From positions 1 through 38,666 of the forward strand of contig CALLQQ010000070.1 of the NCBI GenBank assembly GCA_938014915.1: a DNA stretch of 38,666 nucleotides, given 5' to 3'. The notes under the pieces are model-generated. The model saw only the letters and a list, made by a program, of their open reading frames with translations. It was not told where the DNA came from and did no database searches. The DNA comes from an uncultured Clostridia bacterium. GTDB lineage: Bacteria; Bacillota; Clostridia; Oscillospirales; Ruminococcaceae. The translations under genes and the position numbers were made by a program. Positions 1-7,276 of this stretch are shown here, piece after piece. Each line of letters opens with the position of its first letter. The stretch's first letter is position 1.

Positions 1-1336
1 CTAGGAAGTTATTAATAACTGCATATATAATTACAACTTGATTTTCTACTGAAATTGGTGAATTCTGCGACTGTTTTAGCACTTCTACAATTCGCTCACC
101 TTTATCCAGTCTGTCTTTCGTATCCTTATCTAGATCGGATCCAAATTGTGAGAATGCTTGCAATTCCCGATATTGCGAATAGTCAAGTTTCAATGTACCT
201 GAAACATCTTTCATCGCCTTAATTTGCGCATTTCCTCCAACGCGGGATACCGATATACCCGGATTTACAGCTGGACGCACCCCAGCAAAGAACAATTCAC
301 TCTCTAGGAATATTTGCCCATCAGTAATTGAAATTACATTTGTAGGAATATATGCCGATACGTCGCCCGCTTGCGTTTCAATTATAGGTAGTGCGGTTAA
401 CGATCCGCCGCCATGGTCCTCACTTAAATTTGCCGCTCTTTCAAGCAGACGTGAGTGAAGGTAGAATACATCACCTGGATATGCCTCACGTCCTGGTGGT
501 CGTTTGAGCAATAATGATAATGCCCGATATGCAACTGCGTGCTTTGATAAGTCATCATATACGCAAAGAACATCTTTGCCCTGAGCCATGAAATATTCGC
601 CCATTGCGCATCCAGCATACGGTGCAATATATTGCAAAGGTGATGGCTCCGACGCCGTCGAAGATACCACTATCGTATATGGCATTGCGCCATTTTTCTC
701 AAGCGCATCGACAACGCTTGCCACGGTTGAGCGCTTCTGCCCGATGGCAATGTAAATGCAAATTACATCTTTATCCTTCTGGTTTATAATCGTATCAACT
801 GCGATCGCAGTTTTACCAGTTTGGCGGTCACCAATGATTAACTCCCTTTGCCCACGTCCAATGGGAATCATGGAGTCAATGGCTTTTATCCCCGTTTGTA
901 GTGGCCTGTCCACACTTTTCCTTGATATTATGCCGGGCGCTTCATTCTCGATCGGGCGCACCTCGGTAGTTAGTATATCACCTTTCCCATCGATAGGATT
1001 ACCAAGTGCGTCAACTACACGTCCTAACATATCTTCACCAACGGGAACGGACACAATTGTTCCTGTTCGCTTGACTGTATCGCCTTCTTTTACATCCGCA
1101 TCGGAACCTAGCATTACAGCACCGACAAAATCCTGCTCCAAGTTTAGGGCAATAGCCTTTTCCCCGCCCTCAAACACTAGGAGTTCGTTAAGCATGCATT
1201 TTTCAAGCCCGTGAATTCTCACTATACCATCACCGACGGTAACAACAGTGCCGATGTCGGTCATCTCGATTTTAGCGCCGTAATCTTTAATTTGTTGTTT
1301 TATGATATTTGTTATTTCTTCCGGACGTAAATCCAT
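1..1336 (-). CDS. atpA: ATP synthase F1 subunit alpha (3' end cut off by window edge)
   Basis: Alpha subunit of the F1 head, which carries the non-catalytic nucleotide sites alternating with beta. I translated 445 residues from an ATG at 1336; the frame is still open at base 1, so about 55-60 C-terminal residues of a usual ~500 are missing. The N-terminus reads MDLRPEEITNIIKQQI. The Walker A motif is GDRQTGKTAIAVD, and the alpha-type segments PIGRGQRELIIGD, YIAIGQKRSTVA and ESELFFAGVRPAVNPGISVS are intact. It is the last visible gene of the atp operon, 39 nt after atpH; gamma, beta and epsilon should lie beyond the left edge. An AAAGGA lies about 11 nt before the ATG, slightly far for a ribosome binding site. 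Confidence 0.97.
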   Translation of the reverse strand, partial: MDLRPEEITNIIKQQIKDYGAKIEMTDIGTVVTVGDGIVRIHGLEKCMLNELLVFEGGEKAIALNLEQDFVGAVMLGSDADVKEGDTVKRTGTIVSVPVGEDMLGRVVDALGNPIDGKGDILTTEVRPIENEAPGIISRKSVDRPLQTGIKAIDSMIPIGRGQRELIIGDRQTGKTAIAVDTIINQKDKDVICIYIAIGQKRSTVASVVDALEKNGAMPYTIVVSSTASEPSPLQYIAPYAGCAMGEYFMAQGKDVLCVYDDLSKHAVAYRALSLLLKRPPGREAYPGDVFYLHSRLLERAANLSEDHGGGSLTALPIIETQAGDVSAYIPTNVISITDGQIFLESELFFAGVRPAVNPGISVSRVGGNAQIKAMKDVSGTLKLDYSQYRELQAFSQFGSDLDKDTKDRLDKGERIVEVLKQSQNSPISVENQVVIIYAVINNFL

Positions 1337-1375
1337 GTGATTATCAATCCTTTCCTTCGTGCGGATAATCGTGCC

Positions 1376-1918
1376 CTATACTACCATACCCCGTATCTCG
1401 GCACGCAGCCCATCTAATTTAGTTTTGACACTTGCGTCAATTTGAGTATTGTCATAATTTACGATTATTCCACCAATAATATCAGCGTCAATTTCCTCAA
1501 TAATCGTTACATTTTTACCCGTGATAGTTTCAAGCTTTTTAATAACTTTTGCCCTTAATTCATCGCTTAGTGGAATAACGGTAGTAACCCTTACTTCGGT
1601 AAGGTTATAATAGTTATTATAAAGTCCGCGATATTCATCGGTAATTTCATTTAAATAAAGAATCCTGCCTTTTTCGGTTAAAAGGCATAAAAAATTATAG
1701 GTATTTTCGTCAATTCGCCCTTCAAAGACGGATGAAAGTACCTGTATCTTTTCCTTCATAGTTATTGATGGAGTGTTCAGCATTTTTTTGAAGTCACTAT
1801 TCTCATTTAGAATATCATTAATAGTGGTGAGTTCCCCAAGAATCTCCTCTTGCTTCCCCTCATCAATTGCAATGGAGAATAGGGCACTCCCGTAATTTTT
1901 TCCGATTATTCCTGCCAA
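1376..1918 (-). CDS. atpH: ATP synthase F1 subunit delta
   Basis: Delta subunit (OSCP homologue) that joins the F1 head to the peripheral b stalk. The 180-residue product has the usual length. It begins MAGIIGKNYGSALFSIA and has the C-terminal signature around VIPLSDELRAKVIKKLE and DADIIGGIIVNYDNTQIDAS, ending in a short helix RAEIRGMVV. The start codon is TTG at 1918, chosen because a GGAGGGG ribosome binding site lies 7 nt upstream and the N-terminus then matches the family. It sits between atpF (25 nt upstream) and atpA (39 nt downstream), the normal bacterial order. Confidence 0.96.
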   Translation of the reverse strand: MAGIIGKNYGSALFSIAIDEGKQEEILGELTTINDILNENSDFKKMLNTPSITMKEKIQVLSSVFEGRIDENTYNFLCLLTEKGRILYLNEITDEYRGLYNNYYNLTEVRVTTVIPLSDELRAKVIKKLETITGKNVTIIEEIDADIIGGIIVNYDNTQIDASVKTKLDGLRAEIRGMVV

Positions 1919-1943
1919 TTCGTCCCCTCCAACCGATTACGCT

Positions 1944-2486
1944 CTACATAGAAATAAATTCTTCAATCAATTTTTCCTGATCGTCGGCATTAATTTCCTT
2001 TCCAGCAATTTTTGCAGCAGCCTCTATCGCAATATCAGAGATATCATCTTTTATTTCATTTATTGCCCGCTTTTTCTCACGTTCAATATCTTCTTCCGCT
2101 CTCTTTTTTATATGACTCGCTTGCATTTTAGCCTCATTTACGATCTCCTCGCTCCTCATCTCGGCACGTGTAGTCGCACTACGGACAAGTTCGTTAGCCT
2201 CATCTTTAGCTTGAGAAAGTTTGTTCGTATAATCAGCCTCAATCGATAGCGCATTTTCCTTTGCTGTTTCAGCATCGGTATACATTGCCTGCACATCATT
2301 TTGCCTAGCATCAAGTATCTTTTGCACCCGTTCAAACAAGAACTTCTTAAACAGAATATAGATGATTAATAGGTTTAGTAGGACAAATATAATCGTGCCC
2401 AGCTCTATCGTGATAAATGGTGTAAAGCCGGAATTATCACTTGCTGCTATTGGAAAAAGAGAGGGTATTAAATCTAGAATTTGCAT
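1944..2486 (-). CDS. atpF: ATP synthase F0 subunit b
   Basis: Peripheral-stalk b subunit: one N-terminal membrane helix followed by a long cytoplasmic coiled coil that holds F1 against subunit a. The 180-residue product has a hydrophobic stretch at about residues 25-48 (FITIELGTIIFVLLNLLIIY). From about residue 55 to 165 it is charged, Ala/Glu/Lys-rich helix containing the LDARQNDVQ motif typical of b subunits. About 20 residues precede the membrane helix, a short N-terminal extension seen in some Firmicutes. The ATG at 2486 follows a GGGAGGT site. It lies between atpE (42 nt) and atpH (25 nt). Confidence 0.96.
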   Translation of the reverse strand: MQILDLIPSLFPIAASDNSGFTPFITIELGTIIFVLLNLLIIYILFKKFLFERVQKILDARQNDVQAMYTDAETAKENALSIEADYTNKLSQAKDEANELVRSATTRAEMRSEEIVNEAKMQASHIKKRAEEDIEREKKRAINEIKDDISDIAIEAAAKIAGKEINADDQEKLIEEFISM

Positions 2487-2528
2487 CTTTACCTCCCGAA
2501 TTTGATAGTATTACTAGACGAAAATTGT

Positions 2529-2789
2529 TTACAGCATACCAATTAGCGGATTGATAAATAGCAGAATAATCGCTACAACGAATCCGTAAATACCAGTTGA
2601 CTCGGCAACCGCACAACCGATTAGCATTGTTCTCATAATATCGCCCGATGCCTCCGGCTGTCTACCGACAGCTTCCGCTGCCTTACCAGCAGCAAAACCT
2701 TGTCCTATACCAGGCCCAATTCCTGCTATCATTGCTAGTCCCGCTCCAATTGCTGATGCTCCAAGGATAATTGCTCTTGCTAATTCCAT
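2529..2789 (-). CDS. atpE: ATP synthase F0 subunit c, predicted sodium-binding type
   Basis: Proteolipid that forms the rotor ring in the membrane. The 86-residue product is two membrane helices joined by the polar loop GRQPEA. Helix 1 contains GIGPGIGQG (Q30) and helix 2 contains AVAESTGIYG (V61, E63, S64, T65, Y68). These match the positions known to bind Na+ in the Ilyobacter tartaricus c ring (Q32, V63, E65, S66, T67, Y70), so I predict a Na+-translocating ATP synthase; proton-type subunits lack the Gln and Ser-Thr. The ion specificity is inferred from residues only. An AGGAGG site precedes the ATG at 2789. Confidence 0.97.
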   Translation of the reverse strand: MELARAIILGASAIGAGLAMIAGIGPGIGQGFAAGKAAEAVGRQPEASGDIMRTMLIGCAVAESTGIYGFVVAIILLFINPLIGML

Positions 2790-2902
2790 AATATAATCCT
2801 CCTATGTTTACTAAATTTTTTCTATTATATATCGGGAATATTCGGCACTTTAAATCATTTGTTCTCACCAGTTATTAGCCGTATTCTACCGACATCTTGC
2901 AC

Positions 2903-3595
2903 TTACTCAGCCGCAGAGCTGACAAATACCATTGTTAGCATACAGAATATATATGCTTGCATAAATCCTGAAAATATATCGAAATATAATGACAGTACCG
3001 CCGGTAATCCCACTTGTAATAGTGGAATCGGTAGATGCAGTAGCGCGCTGAGAGATCCTAGTCCCATATAAATTAGGGATGAAATCACCATTCCAGCTGC
3101 GATATTACCAAAATGACGGAACGCCATCGATACTGGAGTAGAAAATTCCGATATTATATTCAGCGGCGTAATAGCGGCGACGGGCTCGGCGAATCCTTTT
3201 AGATAGCCGCCGAATCCGCTTGTGCGAATTTTAACTATCTGCACCATTAATGCCGTTGTAACTGCCCAAGTAGCAGTAGTATTTATATCCGCCGTCACGG
3301 GGCGAAGTCCAATCAGCCCGATTAAACTGCCAAAAATGGAATATGTGAATAGAGCGGCGATATACGGTGCAAAGCCCATGAATTTTTCGCCCATATTCTC
3401 TTTTACAAGATTATTCACTACCTCCACAATCCATTCGGCAATTACTTGCCTTTTTTTCGTGGGGATTTTCTCCATATCATGTGTAAGATATAATAAAAGC
3501 AGGGCAACGACAATGATAATGCACCATGATAGGAATACTGTCTCCGTAATATTAATTCCAAAAGGTAATTCGAATATTAATTTAGGACCATTCAT
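2903..3595 (-). CDS. atpB: ATP synthase F0 subunit a
   Basis: Membrane stator subunit that supplies the two ion half-channels. The 230-residue product has five or six hydrophobic helices. It carries the conserved arginine of the penultimate helices in SMAFRHFGNIAAGM and the downstream family motif QAYIFCMLTMVFVSSA. The ATG at 3595 shares its A with the TAA stop of the upstream atpI (TAATG), which indicates translational coupling. An AAAGGCGG site lies about 9 nt upstream. A gap of 113 nt follows before atpE, the largest in this operon; I see no clear promoter or terminator in it. Confidence 0.97.
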   Translation of the reverse strand: MNGPKLIFELPFGINITETVFLSWCIIIVVALLLLYLTHDMEKIPTKKRQVIAEWIVEVVNNLVKENMGEKFMGFAPYIAALFTYSIFGSLIGLIGLRPVTADINTTATWAVTTALMVQIVKIRTSGFGGYLKGFAEPVAAITPLNIISEFSTPVSMAFRHFGNIAAGMVISSLIYMGLGSLSALLHLPIPLLQVGLPAVLSLYFDIFSGFMQAYIFCMLTMVFVSSAAE

Positions 3596-3984
3596 TACTT
3601 GTTGCCGCCTTTCCTAATATATTTAAATGTAACTATAATTCTAGGGTATATAAGTGGTATAATCAGGCAAATTATATTGAAATATCCCGATTTTGCCCCA
3701 GCAAATAAAACTACCGCCATCAATGCATACCTTAAAAAATAACTTATTTTCATAAATGAACTTGCCTTATCGGGTTCTTTTTTTACCGATTTCTCAACTG
3801 CCATTCCTAATAGGTGAAAATTGAGCGCTGAAAATAATGACCCGCCAATTAGACCGAGCGGAACGCTGAATGCCATCTTCCCCGCAAGGAAGAAGCCAAG
3901 CATTACAGCAAAATCGAATGCAATATACCACCATATGAAGCCTATCAACTCATCGGTAGCAATATTCCTTTTAAAGAATCTCAC
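3595..3984 (-). CDS. atpI: ATP synthase subunit I-like membrane protein
   Basis: Small integral membrane protein of 129 residues with four predicted helices (about 12-30, 35-58, 75-95 and 97-118), placed directly before atpB. Position, size and topology match the AtpI / ATP synthase subunit I family, which is thought to help assemble the c ring or supply Mg2+; sequence conservation in that family is low. The start is GTG at 3984, overlapping the TGA of the preceding gene as GTGA, so the two are probably translated together. The end overlaps atpB by one base. Function is assigned mainly by context. Confidence 0.75.
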   Translation of the reverse strand: MRFFKRNIATDELIGFIWWYIAFDFAVMLGFFLAGKMAFSVPLGLIGGSLFSALNFHLLGMAVEKSVKKEPDKASSFMKISYFLRYALMAVVLFAGAKSGYFNIICLIIPLIYPRIIVTFKYIRKGGNK

Positions 3985-4226
3985 TTTCTGCGATGCTCCT
4001 TATCCGTTTCACTTAGCACCTGGCGAACGAATCCTACAAAATTACTTATCATAAGTAATAGGCCCAATGCTATACCAATGCCGACTATCCATGTGCCTAA
4101 CCCGAATCTCTTTTGCAAATATATTGCAATGTAGACGCATAGCAAAATCGGAACTATCATTATAGTTGCGAAATGCCCGATATATACGATATATTTAAGC
4201 GAATTTGATTTCGTTTTTTTCCACAA
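3981..4226 (-). CDS. atpZ: AtpZ/AtpI-family small membrane protein
   Basis: An 81-residue protein with two hydrophobic helices (about 12-33 and 44-66), separated by a short loop containing KRFGLGTWIVGIGIALG, and a charged C-terminus SETDKEHRRK. This is the layout of the putative F0F1-ATPase gene1/AtpZ family that opens many Firmicute atp operons; some members work with AtpI in Mg2+/Ca2+ transport. The start is TTG at 4226, preceded by GGGGA about 8 nt upstream. It ends in a 4-base overlap with atpI. It is the first gene of the atp operon here. Confidence 0.7.
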   Translation of the reverse strand: MWKKTKSNSLKYIVYIGHFATIMIVPILLCVYIAIYLQKRFGLGTWIVGIGIALGLLLMISNFVGFVRQVLSETDKEHRRK

Positions 4227-4323
4227 TTTTCACATCCCCGATCGTTGAGATAGGCCTGTCCATTGATAGAGCTGCTCAGTCTTTAGCGTTCATGATGAGA
4301 TATGTGGGAATACTTTCTATTTC

Positions 4324-4329
4324 ATTATA
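4324..4329 (-). promoter_or_regulatory. possible -10 box of the atp operon
   Basis: TATAAT on the minus strand, about 98 nt before the TTG of the first atp gene. Only a poor TAAAAT stands at -35 spacing. The whole 175-base gap (4227-4401) is very AT-rich, so a chance match is quite possible. Confidence 0.3.
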
Positions 4330-4401
4330 TTAGATAACTATACTATATTTTAATGTGATACATAGTAATTATCTATTAAATTTAGATTAATACTATCATA
4401 A

Positions 4402-5052
4402 TTAATATATTAAATCCTCAAGTACCCATTTATCGTTTATTTTCACCATATATCCTTCTACGGTTGATTTAACACTTTCATTATCGTCATCTTCGGGACT
4501 TAAATGCACTATTAATTTAACGGAGAATTCTGCAATTTCATCGTATTCAATTGTGATATTGTTCCAATTCTTGTTATAGTCGTGCTTTTCAAAATTGGCA
4601 ATCTTCATTCCTAATTTGCCATCTTTGTCGTAGTATATTTGTCCTTTTCCCTGTCCTTTTTCAAGTAATCTTCTGACCGTTCCCTGAGCAAAAGTATCTT
4701 TTAAGAGGTTCTCGACATCTTCATAAGTCTTATATTTATCAGAATTCACAACATAAACACCATCTTCCGGCGTTCTATCGTAAATTTCATCATCGGACTC
4801 ATTATCTTCACCGATAGGTAGCCCATATTGATAGAATAACATATATGTTTCATAATTTCTATCAAGCAATTCTTTACTGTTATTCTCAATCTCTGCCTTG
4901 TGTTCCTGCGTGGGCACGAATCCATCGCTGCCCGTATTCCCGAATGCGCCCGTAATATATGCATATAAGACTGTGGCTACTGCAACAATTGCAATAACTA
5001 TCGTGATTATTGTTGGCATTATCGAATTGTCTTTCGTCTTATCTTTTCCCAT
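4402..5052 (-). CDS. membrane-anchored extracellular protein, IseA-like
   Basis: A 216-residue protein. A short basic N-terminus (MGKDKTKDNS) and one hydrophobic helix (about residues 11-34) are followed by an acidic extracellular domain. I recognise no catalytic motif. The pattern YVVNSDKYKTYEDVENLL, then QIYYDKDGKLGM, and a terminal KWVLEDLIY resembles the IseA (YoeB) fold of D,L-endopeptidase inhibitors, where a strand-loop-helix is followed by a 'DGKLY' segment. That is a weak, memory-based match. The start is ATG at 5052, because AGGAG lies 8 nt upstream; a GTG at 5061 would overlap that site. It is monocistronic, between the atp operon and the glycogen operon, and has its own promoter with phased repeats. 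If it is IseA-like it would moderate cell-wall hydrolases. Confidence 0.55.
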   Translation of the reverse strand: MGKDKTKDNSIMPTIITIVIAIVAVATVLYAYITGAFGNTGSDGFVPTQEHKAEIENNSKELLDRNYETYMLFYQYGLPIGEDNESDDEIYDRTPEDGVYVVNSDKYKTYEDVENLLKDTFAQGTVRRLLEKGQGKGQIYYDKDGKLGMKIANFEKHDYNKNWNNITIEYDEIAEFSVKLIVHLSPEDDDNESVKSTVEGYMVKINDKWVLEDLIY

Positions 5053-5096
5053 TAAAATCACTCCTATCCCATGTTGTCAAAAGGCTATTAATATAT

Positions 5097-5125
5097 ATAC
5101 TACACTATTTTTCTTCATATTTCAA
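5097..5125 (-). promoter_or_regulatory. promoter of the IseA-like gene
   Basis: On the minus strand TTGAAA (5120-5125) and TAGTAT (5097-5102) are separated by 17 nt. The -35 box lies within the proximal of two phased direct repeats. The predicted leader is about 40 nt. Confidence 0.5.
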
Positions 5126-5146
5126 GCATCATTCTACATATTTCAA
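5111..5146. repeat. two 15-bp direct repeats, 21 bp apart, at the promoter
   Basis: TTCTTCATATTTCAA (5111-5125) and TTCTACATATTTCAA (5132-5146) match at 14 of 15 bases. Their spacing is exactly 21 bp, two helical turns, and the proximal copy covers the -35 box. This is the arrangement expected for a dimeric DNA-binding regulator, such as a response regulator. Confidence 0.6.
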
Positions 5147-5154
5147 ACATAGGA

Positions 5155-5190
5155 TAAATAAAAAAAGAGGTGCACCCTACCGCCACCTAA
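5155..5190 (-). terminator. terminator after the glycogen operon
   Basis: On the minus strand AGGTG (5184-5188, overlapping the stop codon) can pair with CACCT (5168-5172), followed by a run of seven T. The stem is short, so efficiency is uncertain. Confidence 0.45.
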
Positions 5191-5750
5191 TCGCCAATCA
5201 TCTGCGTATATAATTTGTCGAATAGATGTAGGAATTCCTCCTCCATCACCGTAAAATAATGTTCTTCAAGATCCACTTCAATCAGTAATTTTGGTTCTTC
5301 TTCGAATAGCCTATCCCCGTGAAGTTCAAGGAATTCATAATATAACATTGCATCATCAATATCCTCAATTTGCTTCTTTTCTAACGGGGTTAAATCCTCT
5401 ATGCCGAATGCTTTAAAAATCGTCGCTTGGAGTTCTCTTTCTATATCAATATAATTTTGCAAGCGGAGCTTGAGCGGTCGAGTGATGTCGCTAAGATATG
5501 CCTCCGACGCATCGTGCATTAAGCACGCAAATTGCACTTTTACAGAATACTTCCTAGCCTTTGCCTCTTTTGCGCAATTAATGCAATGTTGAGCGACCGA
5601 ATAAAACGTTCTTAAATGCCCGTTGCCCCTGCATACATATGCAAGGGCATGAGCAATATCTACAATTTTAATATTATGCGGTTGTGCAAAAGCAGGATTA
5701 AACCTCTCCTTTGCATATGTTGAAATGAATTCTTTATTTGTTGCTGGCAT
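5187..5750 (-). CDS. HD-domain phosphohydrolase (YfbR/YfdR-like)
   Basis: A 187-residue soluble protein of the HD superfamily, whose members hydrolyse phosphomonoesters of nucleotides with a divalent metal. Visible metal ligands are H55 (SVAQHC), H79-D80 (CLMHDASEAYLSD) and the distal Asp at about 132-133 (EDIDDAML). The segment IVDIAHALAYVCRGNGH before the first His is typical of the YfbR/YfdR type. The start is ATG at 5750, preceded by AAGGAG; an earlier in-frame ATG at 5825 would overlap the end of glgA and lacks a site. It is the last gene of the glycogen operon, 31 nt after glgA. The substrate cannot be read from the sequence; dNMPs are the family precedent. Confidence 0.8.
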   Translation of the reverse strand: MPATNKEFISTYAKERFNPAFAQPHNIKIVDIAHALAYVCRGNGHLRTFYSVAQHCINCAKEAKARKYSVKVQFACLMHDASEAYLSDITRPLKLRLQNYIDIERELQATIFKAFGIEDLTPLEKKQIEDIDDAMLYYEFLELHGDRLFEEEPKLLIEVDLEEHYFTVMEEEFLHLFDKLYTQMIGD

Positions 5751-5781
5751 TGTTTCTCCTTCCAATATGGTGTTGCTGTAT

Positions 5782-7221
5782 TTATAATGTTGTTGCAAGT
5801 TGACTATTCGGGGCAATTTCCTCATATAGACCTATATATAGCTTTGCGGATTTACTCCAGCTGAAGTCACTCCTGAGCGCATTGCTAGTAAGTTTGCCCC
5901 ATCTTAACCTATTATCATATACCGCCTTAGCACGGCGAATTGCATCAAGCATATCATAGCTATTATATGTTTGGAATGTGAAACCATTCCCACCTTTGCC
6001 ACCGCTATCCTTGATGCTATCACGCAGTCCGCCCGTTTCCCTCACTATTGGAATTGTGCCGTATCTGAGGGATACCATCTGAGCAAGTCCGCATGGCTCT
6101 GATTTCGATGGCATTAGGAACATATCCACTCCAGCATAAATCTTCCTAGCTAGAATAGGGATGAAGCCAATTGTAACGCTGACTTTGTCGGGATATTTCC
6201 CCTGCATAAATCTGAAAAAATCTTCATATTCCTTATCGCCCGAACCAAGAACAACTACCTTAAATCCTAAATCAATAATATCATCAAAAACTTCTTTTAT
6301 CAAGTCAAGACCTTTATGAGCGGTGAGTCTTGTGACGATTCCTATTACTGGCTCTTTCCCCTGTGGGATAGATAATTCCTTTAGCAATTCCTGTTTGCAT
6401 ACTGCCTTGCCTTTTTTATTATTGACGCTGAAATTCTCATATATATTCGGGTCGGTAGCAGGATTATATTCCTGCACATCGATCCCATTGAGGAAGCCAC
6501 AAGTCTTATACTGCTTATTACGCAGAATTCTATCCAGACCATGTGCATACCACGGGTCGAGAATTTCTAGCGCATATGACGGGCTAACTGTTGTAACTTT
6601 ATCGGCAATTTCGATGGCGCCTTTCATAAAATTAATAGCACCGTCATATTCAAGCAAATGTGCATAGTAGAGTGGAATACCGAGTATATCGCCCAGCAAT
6701 TCCATGCCATATTTCCCTTGATACTGTATATTATGGATAGTGAACACTGTTTTTATGTCCTCATAATATTCTTTAAACCGATAAAATACATCATAATAAA
6801 CTGGAACAAGAGCGGATTGCCAGTCGTTAGAGTGGATTATATCAGGGCAAAAATCAATAAAGCTGAGCATCTCCAATACGGCACGTGAGAAGAAGGCAAA
6901 CCGCTCCGCATCGTCATAGAAGCCATATAGACCATCACGAAGAAAATAATATTCATTGTCAAGCAGATAATATGTAACGCCTTTTACCTTAATCGTGAAC
7001 ACGCCGCAATATTGCTTGCGCCATGCAACATCGACAGTGAAATTCGTCAGATACGTCATCTTTTCCCGCCATTTTGGTGAAATATCACCATATAAGGGCA
7101 TTACAACACGGCAATCCTGCCCCTCACTCACCAGTGCCTTTGGCAATGAGCCGGCAACATCTGCTAGCCCCCCCGATGCAGCAAATGGCAATGCTTCACT
7201 CGATACATATAAAATCTTCAT
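5782..7221 (-). CDS. glgA: glycogen synthase (ADP-glucose type, GT5)
   Basis: Transfers glucose from ADP-glucose to the growing alpha-1,4-glucan. The 479-residue product has the usual length for GT5, with two Rossmann domains. The N-terminal loop is ASGGLADVAGSLPKAL, and the C-terminal acceptor/donor site is PSKSEPCGLAQM then GTIPIVRETGGL. Residue 15, the Lys of the classical K-x-G-G-L motif, is Ala here with no gap in the alignment. The start is ATG at 7221, with AAGGAGGA ideally spaced; an in-frame upstream ATG at 7242 would place that site inside the gene. It follows glgD by 55 nt and precedes the HD-domain gene by 31 nt. Confidence 0.96.
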   Translation of the reverse strand: MKILYVSSEALPFAASGGLADVAGSLPKALVSEGQDCRVVMPLYGDISPKWREKMTYLTNFTVDVAWRKQYCGVFTIKVKGVTYYLLDNEYYFLRDGLYGFYDDAERFAFFSRAVLEMLSFIDFCPDIIHSNDWQSALVPVYYDVFYRFKEYYEDIKTVFTIHNIQYQGKYGMELLGDILGIPLYYAHLLEYDGAINFMKGAIEIADKVTTVSPSYALEILDPWYAHGLDRILRNKQYKTCGFLNGIDVQEYNPATDPNIYENFSVNNKKGKAVCKQELLKELSIPQGKEPVIGIVTRLTAHKGLDLIKEVFDDIIDLGFKVVVLGSGDKEYEDFFRFMQGKYPDKVSVTIGFIPILARKIYAGVDMFLMPSKSEPCGLAQMVSLRYGTIPIVRETGGLRDSIKDSGGKGGNGFTFQTYNSYDMLDAIRRAKAVYDNRLRWGKLTSNALRSDFSWSKSAKLYIGLYEEIAPNSQLATTL

Positions 7222-7276
7222 TTTCCATCCTCCTTGTTCCACCTTTGCATTTTTACTTATATCTATATAATTTCCG

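Noticed and set aside
756..1214. A 152-codon open frame on the plus strand opposite atpA
   Set aside because: It is exactly antisense to the highly conserved alpha-subunit P-loop region, is Ser/Pro/Thr-rich as expected of a shadow frame, and has no ribosome binding site.
5751..5825. Longer N-terminus for the HD-domain protein, overlapping the end of glgA
   Set aside because: The family core begins after the ATG at 5750, which has a strong AAGGAG site; the extra 25 residues do not resemble anything and lack a site.
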